Shown piece by piece: positions 18,568 through 27,408 of a stretch of 64,000 nt of DNA. Position numbers and translations under genes: made by a program. How positions within the stretch are numbered: position 1 is the first letter of the stretch; each line of letters opens with the position of its first letter. Source of the stretch: AP-15 sp963747735 (GTDB lineage Bacteria > Pseudomonadota > Alphaproteobacteria > ATCC43930 > CGMCC-115725); the NCBI GenBank assembly GCA_963747735.1, contig CAVVGE010000016.1, positions 104,639 to 168,638 of the forward strand. Direction: 5' to 3'. The notes below the pieces were generated by a model. The model had not been told where the DNA came from, made no database searches, and saw only the letters and a program-made list of their open reading frames with translations.

Positions 18568-21491
18568 CAGGGCTCGCCGGGCGCGCCGTAGCGCAGGATC
18601 GCCGGCGCCGGACCGAGCGATGCAGGATGCGAGAACGGGGCAAAGAGCGGGGTGGTGGTCCGGGCCTCGGCGACTGCCGCCCGCTCGATCCGCACGCGCA
18701 AATCATACCACGCCGCCTGCCCGGTGACCGGGTCGGCATTGGCATGACGCACGCCGCCATCGGCCGGCAGCAATTCCGAGATCAGGTGGTTCAGCAGAAA
18801 CCCCTTGCGAAACTCGGGTGAGCCGAGATCGAGGTTCCAGGCCCCGGCGTGCTTGCCGATCGCGTTCCAGGTCCACACCGTATCCGGGTTGACCCCGTCC
18901 ATCAGCCGGGTCGGCACCCGGATCCGGCCGTGATGGCTCGACAGCCACACCCAATCGTCCTCTTCGAGGCCGAGCGCCCGGCCGGTGAGCCGGTTTATGA
19001 ACAACCGGTTGTTGCCGAGGATCTGTCGCAGCCAAGCATTGTGCGAGTGCCAGGAATGATACATCTGCATCGGCCGCTGGGTCACCGCGTGCAGCGGAAA
19101 GGTGGCCTGATCGACCCGCTCTTCCTCGAACGGCCGGTACCAGAATGGCAGCGGGTCAAAATAGCGGGCGATCCGCTCGCGCTGCCCGGCCGGCGGCACG
19201 ATTGCGCCATGCCCTTGCGCGGCAAGGCGAAATCGCTGCAACGGCTCGACATAGAGCTGCAATACGATCGGCTCGGCAGCTGCGATAAACCCCATCGCCG
19301 CCGCGGTTTCGAGATAGGCCTTGTTGGCGTGCTTGAAATAGAGCTGATCGTCGGGCAGGCGCTGTTTCCAGAAGCATCCGTTGGCGATGTAACGCTCGAG
19401 CTGGCGCGGGTTCGGCGCACCGCGCCCAGCGAGGCTGCCATCGCTGCCGCGCCATCCGGCAAGCGGGCCGAGACCTGGCCGGCGCTCGTGATTGACGATA
19501 TAGTCCGAGTAGCCGCCCGGATAACGCGGCCGCCCATCCGGCATGGCAAAGCCGGGCAGGCCGAGCCTGGCGCCCAATTCGATCAGCACGTCCTGAAACG
19601 GGCGGACATCGCGGTCGGGGGCGAGCACCGGCTGGCGGATCGCGTCGCCCGGGCCGTCCGCCCCGCCGATCGGCCGGTCGAGCAGCGAAATGCAATCCCA
19701 GCGTTCGAGATAGGTCGTGTCGGGCAAGACCAGATCGGCATAGGCCACGGTTTCGGAATAGTAGGCATCGGAGTAGATGATCCGCGGGATCCGGTATTCT
19801 CCGGTCTCCGGGTCTTTGTCGCTCAACATGCGCATCGTCTCGGTGCTGTTCATCGCCGAGTTCCACGCCATGTTGGCCATGTACATAAAGAGCGTGTCGA
19901 TCGGGTACGGATCGCCCGCCCAGGCGTTGGCGATGACCATCTGCATCATGCCGTGGGCGGCGATCGGCGCTTCCCAGGAGAACGCCTTGTCGATGCGTGC
20001 CGGCCCGCCATCGGCGTCGAGGATCAAATCCTCCGGCCCCATCGGATAGCCGAGCGGAATCCCCGGCAACGGCCGCCCCGGAACCACTTGCTCCGGCCGG
20101 CCGACGGGCCGCGGCCCGGGCGGGCAAGGCTTTGGATGCGGCGACCGGTAGCGCCAGCCGCCCGGCACATCGACGGTGCCGAGCAGCAATTGCAGCAGGT
20201 GCAGGGCACGGCAGGTCTGAAACCCGTTGGAATGCGCCGAGATGCCGCGCATCGCGTGGATCGAGACCGGGCGTCCGCGCATCGTGTCGTGGCGCCGGCC
20301 GGCCCAGTCGGTCCATGGGACCTTGAGCTCGATCTCCTGCTCGAACGCCGCCTCGGCGATTTCGTCCGCGAGCCGCCGGATCGTCGCCGCCGGAACGCCG
20401 CAAGCATCGGCGACGGCCTCCGGCGCATAGCGCGGGTCGAGGCAGCGCTCGGCGACGAGTTGAAAGACCGGCACCGCGCGCCTGCCATCGGGCAGCCTCG
20501 CGTCGCCGACGAGATGCGCCGGAACATCGGGAGCCGCCGCATCGGCCAGCGATCCCGAGGGGCCGAGCACCACGGGCCCACCCGCTTCGTTGCGCGCGAA
20601 GAGCCCGTCATCGGCCTCGCCCGGCGCCTGGATCACCAGCCAAGCGGCGTTCGTGTACCGCGCGAGATAATCGAGATCGACCCGGTCGGCTTCGAGCAAT
20701 TGGTGGATCAAGGCCAGCACCAGAAGCCCGTCCGTCCCCGGCCGAATCCCGACCCATTCGTCGGCGATCGCCGAATAGCCGGTGCGCACCGGGTTGACCG
20801 AGACAAACTTGGCGCCGCGCCGGCGCAGCCCCGCGAGCCCGATCTTGATCGGGTTCGAATCATGGTCCTCGGCAACCCCGAACATCATGAAATAGCGGGT
20901 GCGCTCCCAATCGGGCTCGCCGAACTCCCAAAAGCTGCCGCCCAAGGTGTACATCCCGGCCGCCGCCATATTGACCGAGCAAAACCCGCCATGCGCGGCG
21001 AAATTGGGGGTGCCGAATTGGGCGGCCCAATAGCCGGTCAGGGCCTGGCTCTGGTCGCGGCCGGTAAAAAAGGCGAGCTTTTTCGGGTCGCTCGCGCGGA
21101 TCGGCGCGAGCCATTCGACCGCGGTCGCGATCGCGTCCTCCCATTCGATCTCGCGGAATTCGCCCTTGCCGCGCTCGCCGACCCGCAGCAGCGGCTTTTT
21201 CAGCTTGGCCGGCGACATCTGCTGCATGATGCCCGAGGCACCCTTGCCGCAGATCACGCCGCGGTTGATCGGATGGTCGCGGTTCCCTTCGATATAGCGG
21301 ATGCCGCCGTCTTTCAGATGGACTTTGATCCCGCAGCGGCAGGCGCACATGTAGCAGGTTGTGGTTTTGACCTCGTCGGCGATCTTGGGCGAGGTATCGA
21401 TGATTTCGTGCGGCGTGAAATAATCCCGCACGCGCTCGACAAAGCCCATTTTGCCGCGGCCGCCCGGGCGGCTTTGCTGCCTGCTGCTCAC
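18567..21491 (-). CDS. soeA: SoeA-like molybdopterin oxidoreductase (sulfite dehydrogenase, quinone)
   Basis: 974 residues. N-terminal 4Fe-4S cluster at C46, C49, C53 and C81 in TTTCYMCACRCGIKVHL and GVICGKGASG. A Cys at 171 (HGGFCSVNMAAAGM) is well placed as the Mo ligand. No twin-arginine signal, so it is cytoplasmic. That absence, the 'TTCYMCACRCGI' motif, the length and the DmsB/DmsC-like partners fit SoeABC, which oxidises sulfite to sulfate and reduces quinone; periplasmic DMSO or polysulfide reductases carry Tat signals. A cytoplasmic formate- or thiosulfate-related enzyme cannot be excluded. The gene lies just upstream of the rRNA operon on the same strand, but the rRNA promoter separates them. 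Confidence 0.7.
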   Translation of the reverse strand: MSSRQQSRPGGRGKMGFVERVRDYFTPHEIIDTSPKIADEVKTTTCYMCACRCGIKVHLKDGGIRYIEGNRDHPINRGVICGKGASGIMQQMSPAKLKKPLLRVGERGKGEFREIEWEDAIATAVEWLAPIRASDPKKLAFFTGRDQSQALTGYWAAQFGTPNFAAHGGFCSVNMAAAGMYTLGGSFWEFGEPDWERTRYFMMFGVAEDHDSNPIKIGLAGLRRRGAKFVSVNPVRTGYSAIADEWVGIRPGTDGLLVLALIHQLLEADRVDLDYLARYTNAAWLVIQAPGEADDGLFARNEAGGPVVLGPSGSLADAAAPDVPAHLVGDARLPDGRRAVPVFQLVAERCLDPRYAPEAVADACGVPAATIRRLADEIAEAAFEQEIELKVPWTDWAGRRHDTMRGRPVSIHAMRGISAHSNGFQTCRALHLLQLLLGTVDVPGGWRYRSPHPKPCPPGPRPVGRPEQVVPGRPLPGIPLGYPMGPEDLILDADGGPARIDKAFSWEAPIAAHGMMQMVIANAWAGDPYPIDTLFMYMANMAWNSAMNSTETMRMLSDKDPETGEYRIPRIIYSDAYYSETVAYADLVLPDTTYLERWDCISLLDRPIGGADGPGDAIRQPVLAPDRDVRPFQDVLIELGARLGLPGFAMPDGRPRYPGGYSDYIVNHERRPGLGPLAGWRGSDGSLAGRGAPNPRQLERYIANGCFWKQRLPDDQLYFKHANKAYLETAAAMGFIAAAEPIVLQLYVEPLQRFRLAAQGHGAIVPPAGQRERIARYFDPLPFWYRPFEEERVDQATFPLHAVTQRPMQMYHSWHSHNAWLRQILGNNRLFINRLTGRALGLEEDDWVWLSSHHGRIRVPTRLMDGVNPDTVWTWNAIGKHAGAWNLDLGSPEFRKGFLLNHLISELLPADGGVRHANADPVTGQAAWYDLRVRIERAAVAEARTTTPLFAPFSHPASLGPAPAILRYGAPGEP

Positions 21492-21609
21492 ACTGCCGAC
21501 CTTTGTTCCGACGCCACCGCGGCACCGAGAACATCATGGATAGGGCACGATTGCAACAGCACGCGGAACGAAAACGCCGACCGGCGAGATCGGTGGATGG
21601 TGTCCGGGT

Positions 21610-22407
21610 TTAGCTCCGCCGCGGCATGCGCAGGGTCGAGCCGGCATCGACTGCGACGACCGAGCCGGTGATCCCGCGGGCATTGGCGCGCGAGGCGAGA
21701 AACACATAGGCGCCGGCGAGATCGGATGGCTCGAGCGCCAATTGCAGCGGGTTTCCGGCGGCGATCCGCTCGGCGGTGCCGGGGGCGGCGAAATGCGAGT
21801 GGTCGTCGAGCGCCAGGGCGGCGACACTCCTGAGATCGGTCATCGTGCCGCCGGGAGCGACGCCGTTGACGCGGATGTGCGGGCCGAGCTCGACCGCCAG
21901 CTGGCGGATAATGCCGATAACCGCATGCTTCGAGGCGGTGTAGATCACCCCGCCGCCGGCCGAGGTGAAGCCCGCGCCGGACGCGGTAAAGATCATCGAG
22001 CCCGAGGTTTTGCCGAGCTCGGCAAGCGCCGCCTTCGCGCCGAGGATGCAGCCCTTGACGTTGACCGCGAACAATTCGTCGCAGGCCGCGGCGATTTGGT
22101 CCTCGGCCATTTGCACGAGCGGAACAAAGCCATCGAGCACGCCGGCATTGCCGACAAAGACGTCGAGCCGGCCAAAGGCGGCGACGGTCTCGGCGACCGC
22201 CCGCTTGTTGTCGTCGAGCCGGCTGACATCGCCGCCCAAAGCGACGACCCTGTCGCCGAGCCGCGCGCGCAATTCCTCGCCGCGGGCGGCCATCCGGTCC
22301 ATCACCGCGACCTGCGCCCCTTCCTCGACATAGCGCTCGACCACGGCGCGGCCGATCCCCGAGCCGCCGCCGGTCACCAGCGCCACCTGCCCGTCGAGCC
22401 AGCCCAT
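21610..22407 (-). CDS. SDR dehydrogenase, cis-dihydrodiol dehydrogenase (BphB)-like
   Basis: 265 residues. Rossmann motif VTGGGSGIGRA at 11-21, NAGVLDG near 90, catalytic YTASK (Tyr/Lys) near 155-159 and the NAD-preferring VMDR after the second strand. Segments DELFAVNVKGCILGAKAAL, HAVIGIIRQLAVEL and RVNGVAPGGTMTDLR follow the BphB/TodD/HcaB pattern closely. Enzymes of this branch rearomatise the cis-diol made by a Rieske dioxygenase, and a Rieske oxygenase gene lies 2.4 kb away on the same strand. Substrate is unknown. It is the last gene of the cluster. Confidence 0.75.
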   Translation of the reverse strand: MGWLDGQVALVTGGGSGIGRAVVERYVEEGAQVAVMDRMAARGEELRARLGDRVVALGGDVSRLDDNKRAVAETVAAFGRLDVFVGNAGVLDGFVPLVQMAEDQIAAACDELFAVNVKGCILGAKAALAELGKTSGSMIFTASGAGFTSAGGGVIYTASKHAVIGIIRQLAVELGPHIRVNGVAPGGTMTDLRSVAALALDDHSHFAAPGTAERIAAGNPLQLALEPSDLAGAYVFLASRANARGITGSVVAVDAGSTLRMPRRS

Positions 22408-22434
22408 GATGTTTGCTCCCCGCCCGGCCTTCAG

Positions 22435-22560
22435 TCTCGGTCATGGCCGGGCTCGTCCCGGCTCGTCCCGGCCATCCTGGCCCGCGCTCCCGCCTGGACG
22501 CCGTTCCGGAGCTCGTGGATTCCCGGATCAAGCCGGTCAAGCCCGGGCATGACGGTCATA
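22435..22560. repeat. REP-like intergenic palindromes
   Basis: The stretch has GGCCGGGCTCGTCCCGGCTC, TCGTCCCGGCC and then GATTCCCGGATCAAGCCGG, ending CCCGGGCATGACGG. These are familiar alphaproteobacterial dispersed palindromes located between two cluster genes. Confidence 0.5.
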
Positions 22561-22602
22561 TCAACGCGGTGACAGGCGCACGCAGGGCAACGCGAATGCC
22601 CG

Positions 22603-22893
22603 TCACCGCGTGCGCCTGTGCTCGTAATCCTCCCGCTCACCGGCGCCGGCGCGCAATTCCGGTCGTAATGCCGGCCGGGTGCTGTTCAGCTTGGCGTGGG
22701 TATCGAGCGCCGCCTGGTCGCTCCAGCGTTCGAGCAAGGCCAGCCGGTCGGGGTTGACCACACTCTGAAACACCTCGAACTGCTCGCAGCCCGGCTCTTT
22801 CATGACCTCGGCGCAGCGGGCCTTATAGGCTTGCGCCAGCTCGCCGCCCTTGCCCGGGGCGGCGGTGATCGAGACCACCAGCCTGACCGACAT
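22603..22893 (-). CDS. ABM-domain protein (putative quinol monooxygenase)
   Basis: 96 residues. MSVRLVVSITAAPGKGGEL followed by CAEVMKEPGCEQFEVFQSV, DRLALLERWSDQAALDTHA is the dimeric ferredoxin-like fold of the antibiotic-biosynthesis-monooxygenase (ABM, YgiN-type) family. The His after 'ALDTHA' is the conserved position. The last 20 residues are basic and unstructured. Family members oxidise quinols or haem-like aromatics without cofactor, which fits the catabolic neighbours. Specific activity unknown. Confidence 0.75.
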   Translation of the reverse strand: MSVRLVVSITAAPGKGGELAQAYKARCAEVMKEPGCEQFEVFQSVVNPDRLALLERWSDQAALDTHAKLNSTRPALRPELRAGAGEREDYEHRRTR

Positions 22894-22929
22894 GGCATTT
22901 CCCTCCCAATATGCCCATTCAAACCGATG

Positions 22930-23013
22930 CCCTTCGAGACGCCCGCTACGCGGGCTCCTCAGCGTGAGGTAATGTCCTCATGCTGAGGAGCGCCTGTGGG
23001 TGCGTCTCGAAGC
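22930..23013. repeat. Long inverted repeat, alphaproteobacterial intergenic type
   Basis: Outer arms CTTCGAGACGC and GCGTCTCGAAG, with an inner pair CCTCAGCGTGAGG and CCTCATGCTGAGG, enclose a short loop. This is a well-known dispersed element of the group and can fold into one long RNA hairpin. It lies between the ABM gene and the amidohydrolase stop. Confidence 0.7.
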
Positions 23014-23022
23014 ATGCACGCG

Positions 23023-24147
23023 TCAGTTCAGGCCGTAGAAGCCCATTGCCCCGCCGGCCATGACCTGGTGCTTGGTCTCGGGGGACACCCCTTCGAGCCG
23101 GTCCATCATCATCTTCGGCGCGCCGGGAAAGAAGCCGTCGGGATGCGGGTAGTCGGTCGCCCACAGGATCTTGTGCGGCCCGATATAGTCGGCCAGCACC
23201 TTGATGCTGCCCTCGACCGGCTCGAACGAGATCCAGCAATTGCGCTGGAAGATTTCGGAGGGCCGCATCGTGAGGCCGGAATCGTTAAAGCCCTGGTCGT
23301 CGAAATGGCGGTCCATGCGGTCGAGCCAAGGTGCGATCCACCCGCCGCCCAATTCGAGAAAGCCGACCCGCAATTTCGGATGACGGTCCGCGATGCCGCC
23401 CCAGATCACGCTCATGCAGGCCAGCATCATCTCCATCGTGTGGCTGATGATGTGGCGCGCGCCGCGGCCTTGGAAGCGGTCGACGCCGACCGTCGGCATG
23501 CCGCTCGACGCCCCTTCGTGAAAGCCGATCGCGAAGTCGAGATCCTCGGCGGCCTGCCAGAAGGGCTCGTAGCGCTCGTCGTGGATCATCTTGTCGCTGT
23601 AGGGGTTGGGCCGGATAAAGCCGCCGCGCATGCCGAGCTTTTCCTTGGCAAAGCGCATCTCGTCGATGGCGAGCTCGACCGATTGCAATGGCAGCATGGC
23701 GACGCCGAACAGGCGATCGGGATAGGGCTTGCAGTAATCGGCGAGCCAGCGGTTGTAGGCGCGGCACACCGCGGCGGCGAGCTCGGGGTCATGGATCGCC
23801 CCCGAGAACAGGCCGAGGCTCGGATACAAAAAGGCAGCGTCGATGCCGTCGGCATCCATGTCGGGGATGCGCTTGTGCGGGTCGAACCCACCGGGCTTGC
23901 CGTCCTTGTATTCCATCGTGTCGGCCGCGACCACACCCTGCCGCGCGCCGACCGCGCCGATCCGGCCGATGCCGCGATTGCCGTCGCCGACCGGCGTCTC
24001 GTCCATGACGAGCCGCTCCTTGCCGTTCTCGCTCTTGACCAGGCGCGGCGCCCGGTCGCGGAATTTCGGGTCGATGTATTTGGTCCACAGGTCGAGCGGC
24101 TCGAGGATATGACCGTCGGCGTCGATGACATTGTACTGGTTGCGCAT
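23023..24147 (-). CDS. Amidohydrolase family 2 (ACMSD-like) protein
   Basis: 374 residues. The start NVIDADGHILEPLDLWTKYI carries the metal-binding DxDxH variant of the amidohydrolase-2 family. GFHEGASSG supplies the central His, SHTMEMM another, and WATDYPHPDGFFPGAPK the final metal Asp and His. The family covers decarboxylases and hydrolases (ACMSD, gamma-resorcylate decarboxylase and related enzymes of aromatic breakdown). A perfect 22-bp palindrome lies 38 bases upstream of the ATG. In this cluster it would act on a ring-cleavage product or acid; not provable from sequence. Confidence 0.8.
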   Translation of the reverse strand: MRNQYNVIDADGHILEPLDLWTKYIDPKFRDRAPRLVKSENGKERLVMDETPVGDGNRGIGRIGAVGARQGVVAADTMEYKDGKPGGFDPHKRIPDMDADGIDAAFLYPSLGLFSGAIHDPELAAAVCRAYNRWLADYCKPYPDRLFGVAMLPLQSVELAIDEMRFAKEKLGMRGGFIRPNPYSDKMIHDERYEPFWQAAEDLDFAIGFHEGASSGMPTVGVDRFQGRGARHIISHTMEMMLACMSVIWGGIADRHPKLRVGFLELGGGWIAPWLDRMDRHFDDQGFNDSGLTMRPSEIFQRNCWISFEPVEGSIKVLADYIGPHKILWATDYPHPDGFFPGAPKMMMDRLEGVSPETKHQVMAGGAMGFYGLN

Positions 24148-24184
24148 TGACCCGGCTCCTTATTGGGGTGGTGGCGCGGCCGTC

Positions 24185-24206
24185 AAACCAAACGCGCGTT
24201 TGGTTT
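24185..24206. promoter_or_regulatory. Perfect 22-bp palindrome, probable operator
   Basis: AAACCAAACGC followed immediately by its reverse complement GCGTTTGGTTT. It lies 38-59 bases upstream of the amidohydrolase start. Perfect palindromes of this size are typical TetR-family operators. No TetR-like gene is visible in the window. Confidence 0.6.
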
Positions 24207-24787
24207 CTGCGACGCTATGTCCGCCGAACGAGGCTGTCAACTCCAACTGGCGTGACCGTCAGCAGAAAAACACCGACGCAAAATCCGCGACCGGCAGGAA
24301 AATCCGCCGCAGGTGGCTGCCGCAGGCATAAGGGCAACGGCAATCGGCTGCGGTTGCAAAATTTCACCAGTCGGGTTGCCGCCGACCCGCATGGCAGTTA
24401 TCTCCCGCTGGTATAGCTCCGGGGATCCGGGATCTTCGGCGAGAATCGGCCGATCAATTGTGAATTCGTCTTGGCCGGACTTGATCCGGCCATCCACGAC
24501 TTTGCTGCGGACGCCGCACCGTGTGGATGCGCGGGTCGAGCCCGCGCAATGCGATCTTGTTTACTTCTGCACACAACGCAAACAAGGCCGATCGCAATCG
24601 GAATTTCCGGGAAGCCCCGGCGCATTGCGGGGGAGAGGGTCGGGGTGGCGTTTCTCCAAGATCGCTGCTGCCGTCGGGCCGACCGGCACGATCTGCGCCG
24701 CCTGTTGTGATCGCGAGGTTCGACCGCCTCGCCCCTCGCCCCGGCTCTTTCCCCGCGAGCGGGAGAGGCGTAGGACGCCGCCTCCCG
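24207..24787. other. Intergenic region with repeats, no gene
   Basis: 580 bp between the Rieske oxygenase stop and the amidohydrolase promoter. It contains GCCGGACTTGATCCGGC near 24474-24490, GGGTCGAGCCCGCGCAAT near 24533 and the CCCCGCGAGCGGGAGAGGCG element near 24752. All are dispersed repeats. No frame here has coding character. The SDR-ABM-amidohydrolase genes may therefore form their own transcript. Confidence 0.55.
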
Positions 24788-25954
24788 TCACGGGCCGGCG
24801 TTGCCGATGACGTGGTCGAGCACCCACAGATCGTAATCGTGCACCAGGCGGTCGGGCGGGGTGAAGCGGCCGGGGACGTGGATCGCCGAGCGCAGGCCCT
24901 GCTGCTGCAATTCGGCGGCGCGCACGTCCTCGGCGCGCACGATGTCGCCGCTCGCCTGATAGCGCGCCAGGATGTCGCCGAACTCGGGGAGCGCGGCGGT
25001 CGATTTCGGCACCAGAAACGAGCTGACCAAGGTCGTGTGCTCGGGTCCTTCGGGATAGATTTCGGTCGCCGACACCGAGTCGATCGCAAAGCCCATCATG
25101 CAATTCGCATGCACGCTCGGGAAAAATGTGCCGGTCTTGTGCTCGGGCGGCAGGTCGAGCTCGGGCAATACCTTGCCGCCGTCCATCGCCCCGCGCGTCC
25201 CTGGAAAACGCGTGTAGTGCATCAGGTAGTTGCCGATATTGACCGCCGGGTCGTGAAAATCGCGGCGCGACACGGATTTGCGGTTCAACGTCGTCTTGTG
25301 CACGAACGGCACGTGATAGCCGTCGCTGAAATTCTCGACATAGAGCTTCCAGTTGGCCTTGACCGGATAAGTCCTGCGGGCGACGCAGACCATCTGCTCG
25401 GCCTGCCACGGCTGGGTGCGCAGGGGCAGGTCGCCCAGATGGTCGAGCAATGACGGGCCGTCGGGGTTGAAGCTGATCCACATCAGCCCCGCCCACAATT
25501 CGAGCCGGATGCGCCTGAGCCCGTGATCGGCCTTTTTGAAGACCGCGCTCTCCTCGAGCATCGGGGTCGCAAACAGGCTGCCGTCGAGCGCGAAGGTCCA
25601 GTTGTGATAGGGGCATTGCAGCCGCGTGCAGGCGCCTTCGCCTGCTTCCACGATTTGCGAGCCGCGGTGCGGGCAGGAATTGACAAAGGCGCGGATCTCA
25701 TGGTCGGCACCGCGCAGGACGATCAGCGGGACGCCGATAAAGTCAAAGGCGAGGTAGCTGCCGGGCTCGGGCACGCGGCTCTCGTGGCCGATGCAGCTCC
25801 AGTGGCGGAAGAAGATGCGCTCGCGCTCGCGCTCGTAGAACCGCGGCGAGGTATAGCACCAGCCGGGCAAGGTTTCGGCAACGTCCCAAGGCCGCCGCAC
25901 GCCCGCGTAATGACCGGGCTCGAACAAATCGTCGGGCTCGAAATTCGGGATCAT
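24788..25954 (-). CDS. Rieske non-haem iron oxygenase, large (alpha) subunit
   Basis: 388 residues. Rieske ligands are CPHRGSQIVEAGEG near 85 and CPYHNWTFALDG near 105 (two Cys, two His). The mononuclear iron site is NFSDGYHVPFVHK near 192-204, with the Asp bridging residue and two His. Architecture matches aromatic-ring hydroxylating dioxygenase alpha subunits. No beta subunit, ferredoxin or reductase lies nearby, so it is a beta-less type or borrows partners. I use ATG at 25954 because GGAGAGG sits six bases upstream; another ATG at 25981 would add nine residues without a comparable site. The luciferase-like gene ends 54 bp upstream. Confidence 0.88.
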   Translation of the reverse strand: MIPNFEPDDLFEPGHYAGVRRPWDVAETLPGWCYTSPRFYERERERIFFRHWSCIGHESRVPEPGSYLAFDFIGVPLIVLRGADHEIRAFVNSCPHRGSQIVEAGEGACTRLQCPYHNWTFALDGSLFATPMLEESAVFKKADHGLRRIRLELWAGLMWISFNPDGPSLLDHLGDLPLRTQPWQAEQMVCVARRTYPVKANWKLYVENFSDGYHVPFVHKTTLNRKSVSRRDFHDPAVNIGNYLMHYTRFPGTRGAMDGGKVLPELDLPPEHKTGTFFPSVHANCMMGFAIDSVSATEIYPEGPEHTTLVSSFLVPKSTAALPEFGDILARYQASGDIVRAEDVRAAELQQQGLRSAIHVPGRFTPPDRLVHDYDLWVLDHVIGNAGP

Positions 25955-26008
25955 CGCCACCTCTCCAGCGTCAGGTTGCAATCGTCGCTTCGTGTGTAAA
26001 GGCAGCCG

Positions 26009-27157
26009 TCACGGCTCGCCGGGCGCGTTTGCCGCTTGCCGCGGCCGGGCCTCGTTTCCCCGCTTTTGGAAATGCGGGATGACCTCTTCGCCGAAGAGGC
26101 GCAGCGTGTGCAGCACCTCCTCGTGCCGGGCGGGGCCGACGGCGCAGAGGAGGATCGCCTCCTCGATGCCGAGGGCTTCGTAACGCTCGAGAAAGCGGAT
26201 GCATTCGGCGGGGGTGCCGACGCAGAATTTGGTGCCTTCCGCGCGGATTTCAGCGGGCGTCGGCTCGCCCGGATAGGGGCCGCCGGCGAGGCGCTTGTCG
26301 CGCGCGTAATAGCCCTCGTAGTCGGGCGGCACGGTCGAGGGGTCGTAGTCGCGCCAGACGAGGCGGGCGCGCTCGCGCTGCTGCTCGATATACCAGCCGA
26401 CGAGCTCGGTGCCCCGGCTGGCGACGATTTGCGGGTCCTCGTGGCAAAACCCGGCGGTCATCAGCGCCGCTCTTGGAGCGGATGCGGCACCATTCCCCGG
26501 CGCCGTCGCCAGCGCCTCGCGATAGAGCGCCATCAGCGCCTTGATCCGCTCCGGCCCGCCTTCGCTGCCAAAGAGACCGCCCATGCCGAGCGCCCCGGTC
26601 TGGCGTGCCGTCTCGTCGCTGCCGCAGGCCGACCACAAGGGCGGGTGCGGCCGCTGCACCGGCTTGGGCAGAACCTCGCGGCGCGGGATCTGGTAATAAT
26701 GCCCCTGATAGGCGACCTCCTCCTCGGTCCAGATGCGCGGCAAGACGTCGGCGAACTCCTGCCACATGCCGCGCGTGTCGGCGAGGTCGGTGCCGTAGGG
26801 CGTGAGCTGGTAGGGATAGCCGGTGCGGCCGAGCCCGACATCGACCCGGCCGCGGCTCAGAATGTCGAGCGTCGCCATGCGCTGCGCCACATGCAGCGGA
26901 TGGTGGATCGGCGCCAGCACGACGCCGACCCCGAGCCGAATGCGGCTGGTGCGCTGACTGACCGCCGCCAAGGTCAGGTCGGGCGCGCTGTTGTGCGACC
27001 AGACCGGGCGAAAATGGTGCTCCGAAAACCACACACTCTCAAACCCCTGCTCCTCGGCAAACGGGATCTGCTCGAGCGCTTCATAGATGCGCTGCGATTC
27101 GCTGGTGGGCGTCCAGGGCTTGGGCACCTGGATCTGGTAAAAGAGGCCGATTCTCAC
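26009..27157 (-). CDS. LLM-class flavin-dependent oxidoreductase
   Basis: 382 residues. The luciferase-like start MRIGLFYQIQVPKPW (GTG start at 27157, GGGGAGA about nine bases upstream), then FAEEQGFESVWFSEHHF, SRIRLGVGVVLAPIHHP and GRVDVGLGRTGYP, follow the bacterial luciferase TIM-barrel pattern. Such enzymes use FMNH2 or F420 and O2 on aromatics, alkanes or amines. First gene of the Rieske cluster; the reading frame stays open upstream but without homology. Divergent from cyoA, with 251 bp between starts. Substrate unknown. Confidence 0.85.
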   Translation of the reverse strand: MRIGLFYQIQVPKPWTPTSESQRIYEALEQIPFAEEQGFESVWFSEHHFRPVWSHNSAPDLTLAAVSQRTSRIRLGVGVVLAPIHHPLHVAQRMATLDILSRGRVDVGLGRTGYPYQLTPYGTDLADTRGMWQEFADVLPRIWTEEEVAYQGHYYQIPRREVLPKPVQRPHPPLWSACGSDETARQTGALGMGGLFGSEGGPERIKALMALYREALATAPGNGAASAPRAALMTAGFCHEDPQIVASRGTELVGWYIEQQRERARLVWRDYDPSTVPPDYEGYYARDKRLAGGPYPGEPTPAEIRAEGTKFCVGTPAECIRFLERYEALGIEEAILLCAVGPARHEEVLHTLRLFGEEVIPHFQKRGNEARPRQAANAPGEP

Positions 27158-27408
27158 GGGATTGTCTCCCCAATCGCCGCAGCGGGCCGCGCGCCCGGAT
27201 GGCCCGCGCATCGGCCCTGCGGCGTAATCGCTGCCGCGGCGCGGCAGCGGCGGGCCAAAACCGTAGTGGAAAAGCCGGATGGCCGAAAGGCGGATAACGC
27301 GTGGGTGCGCGGGATTGGCAGACCGCGGCATTCTCACTAGACTTGCTGGTTGAGAGATTGCCCGACCCAAAGAGCGTTTCGGTGCCACCCCCAGTATCGG
27401 AGGCCTCG

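Noticed and set aside
18849..21671. 940-residue open frame on the plus strand opposite soeA
   Set aside because: It is exactly antisense to a gene with complete molybdopterin and FeS motifs; its translation is Arg/Asp-rich with no family pattern. Long antisense frames are usual at this GC content.
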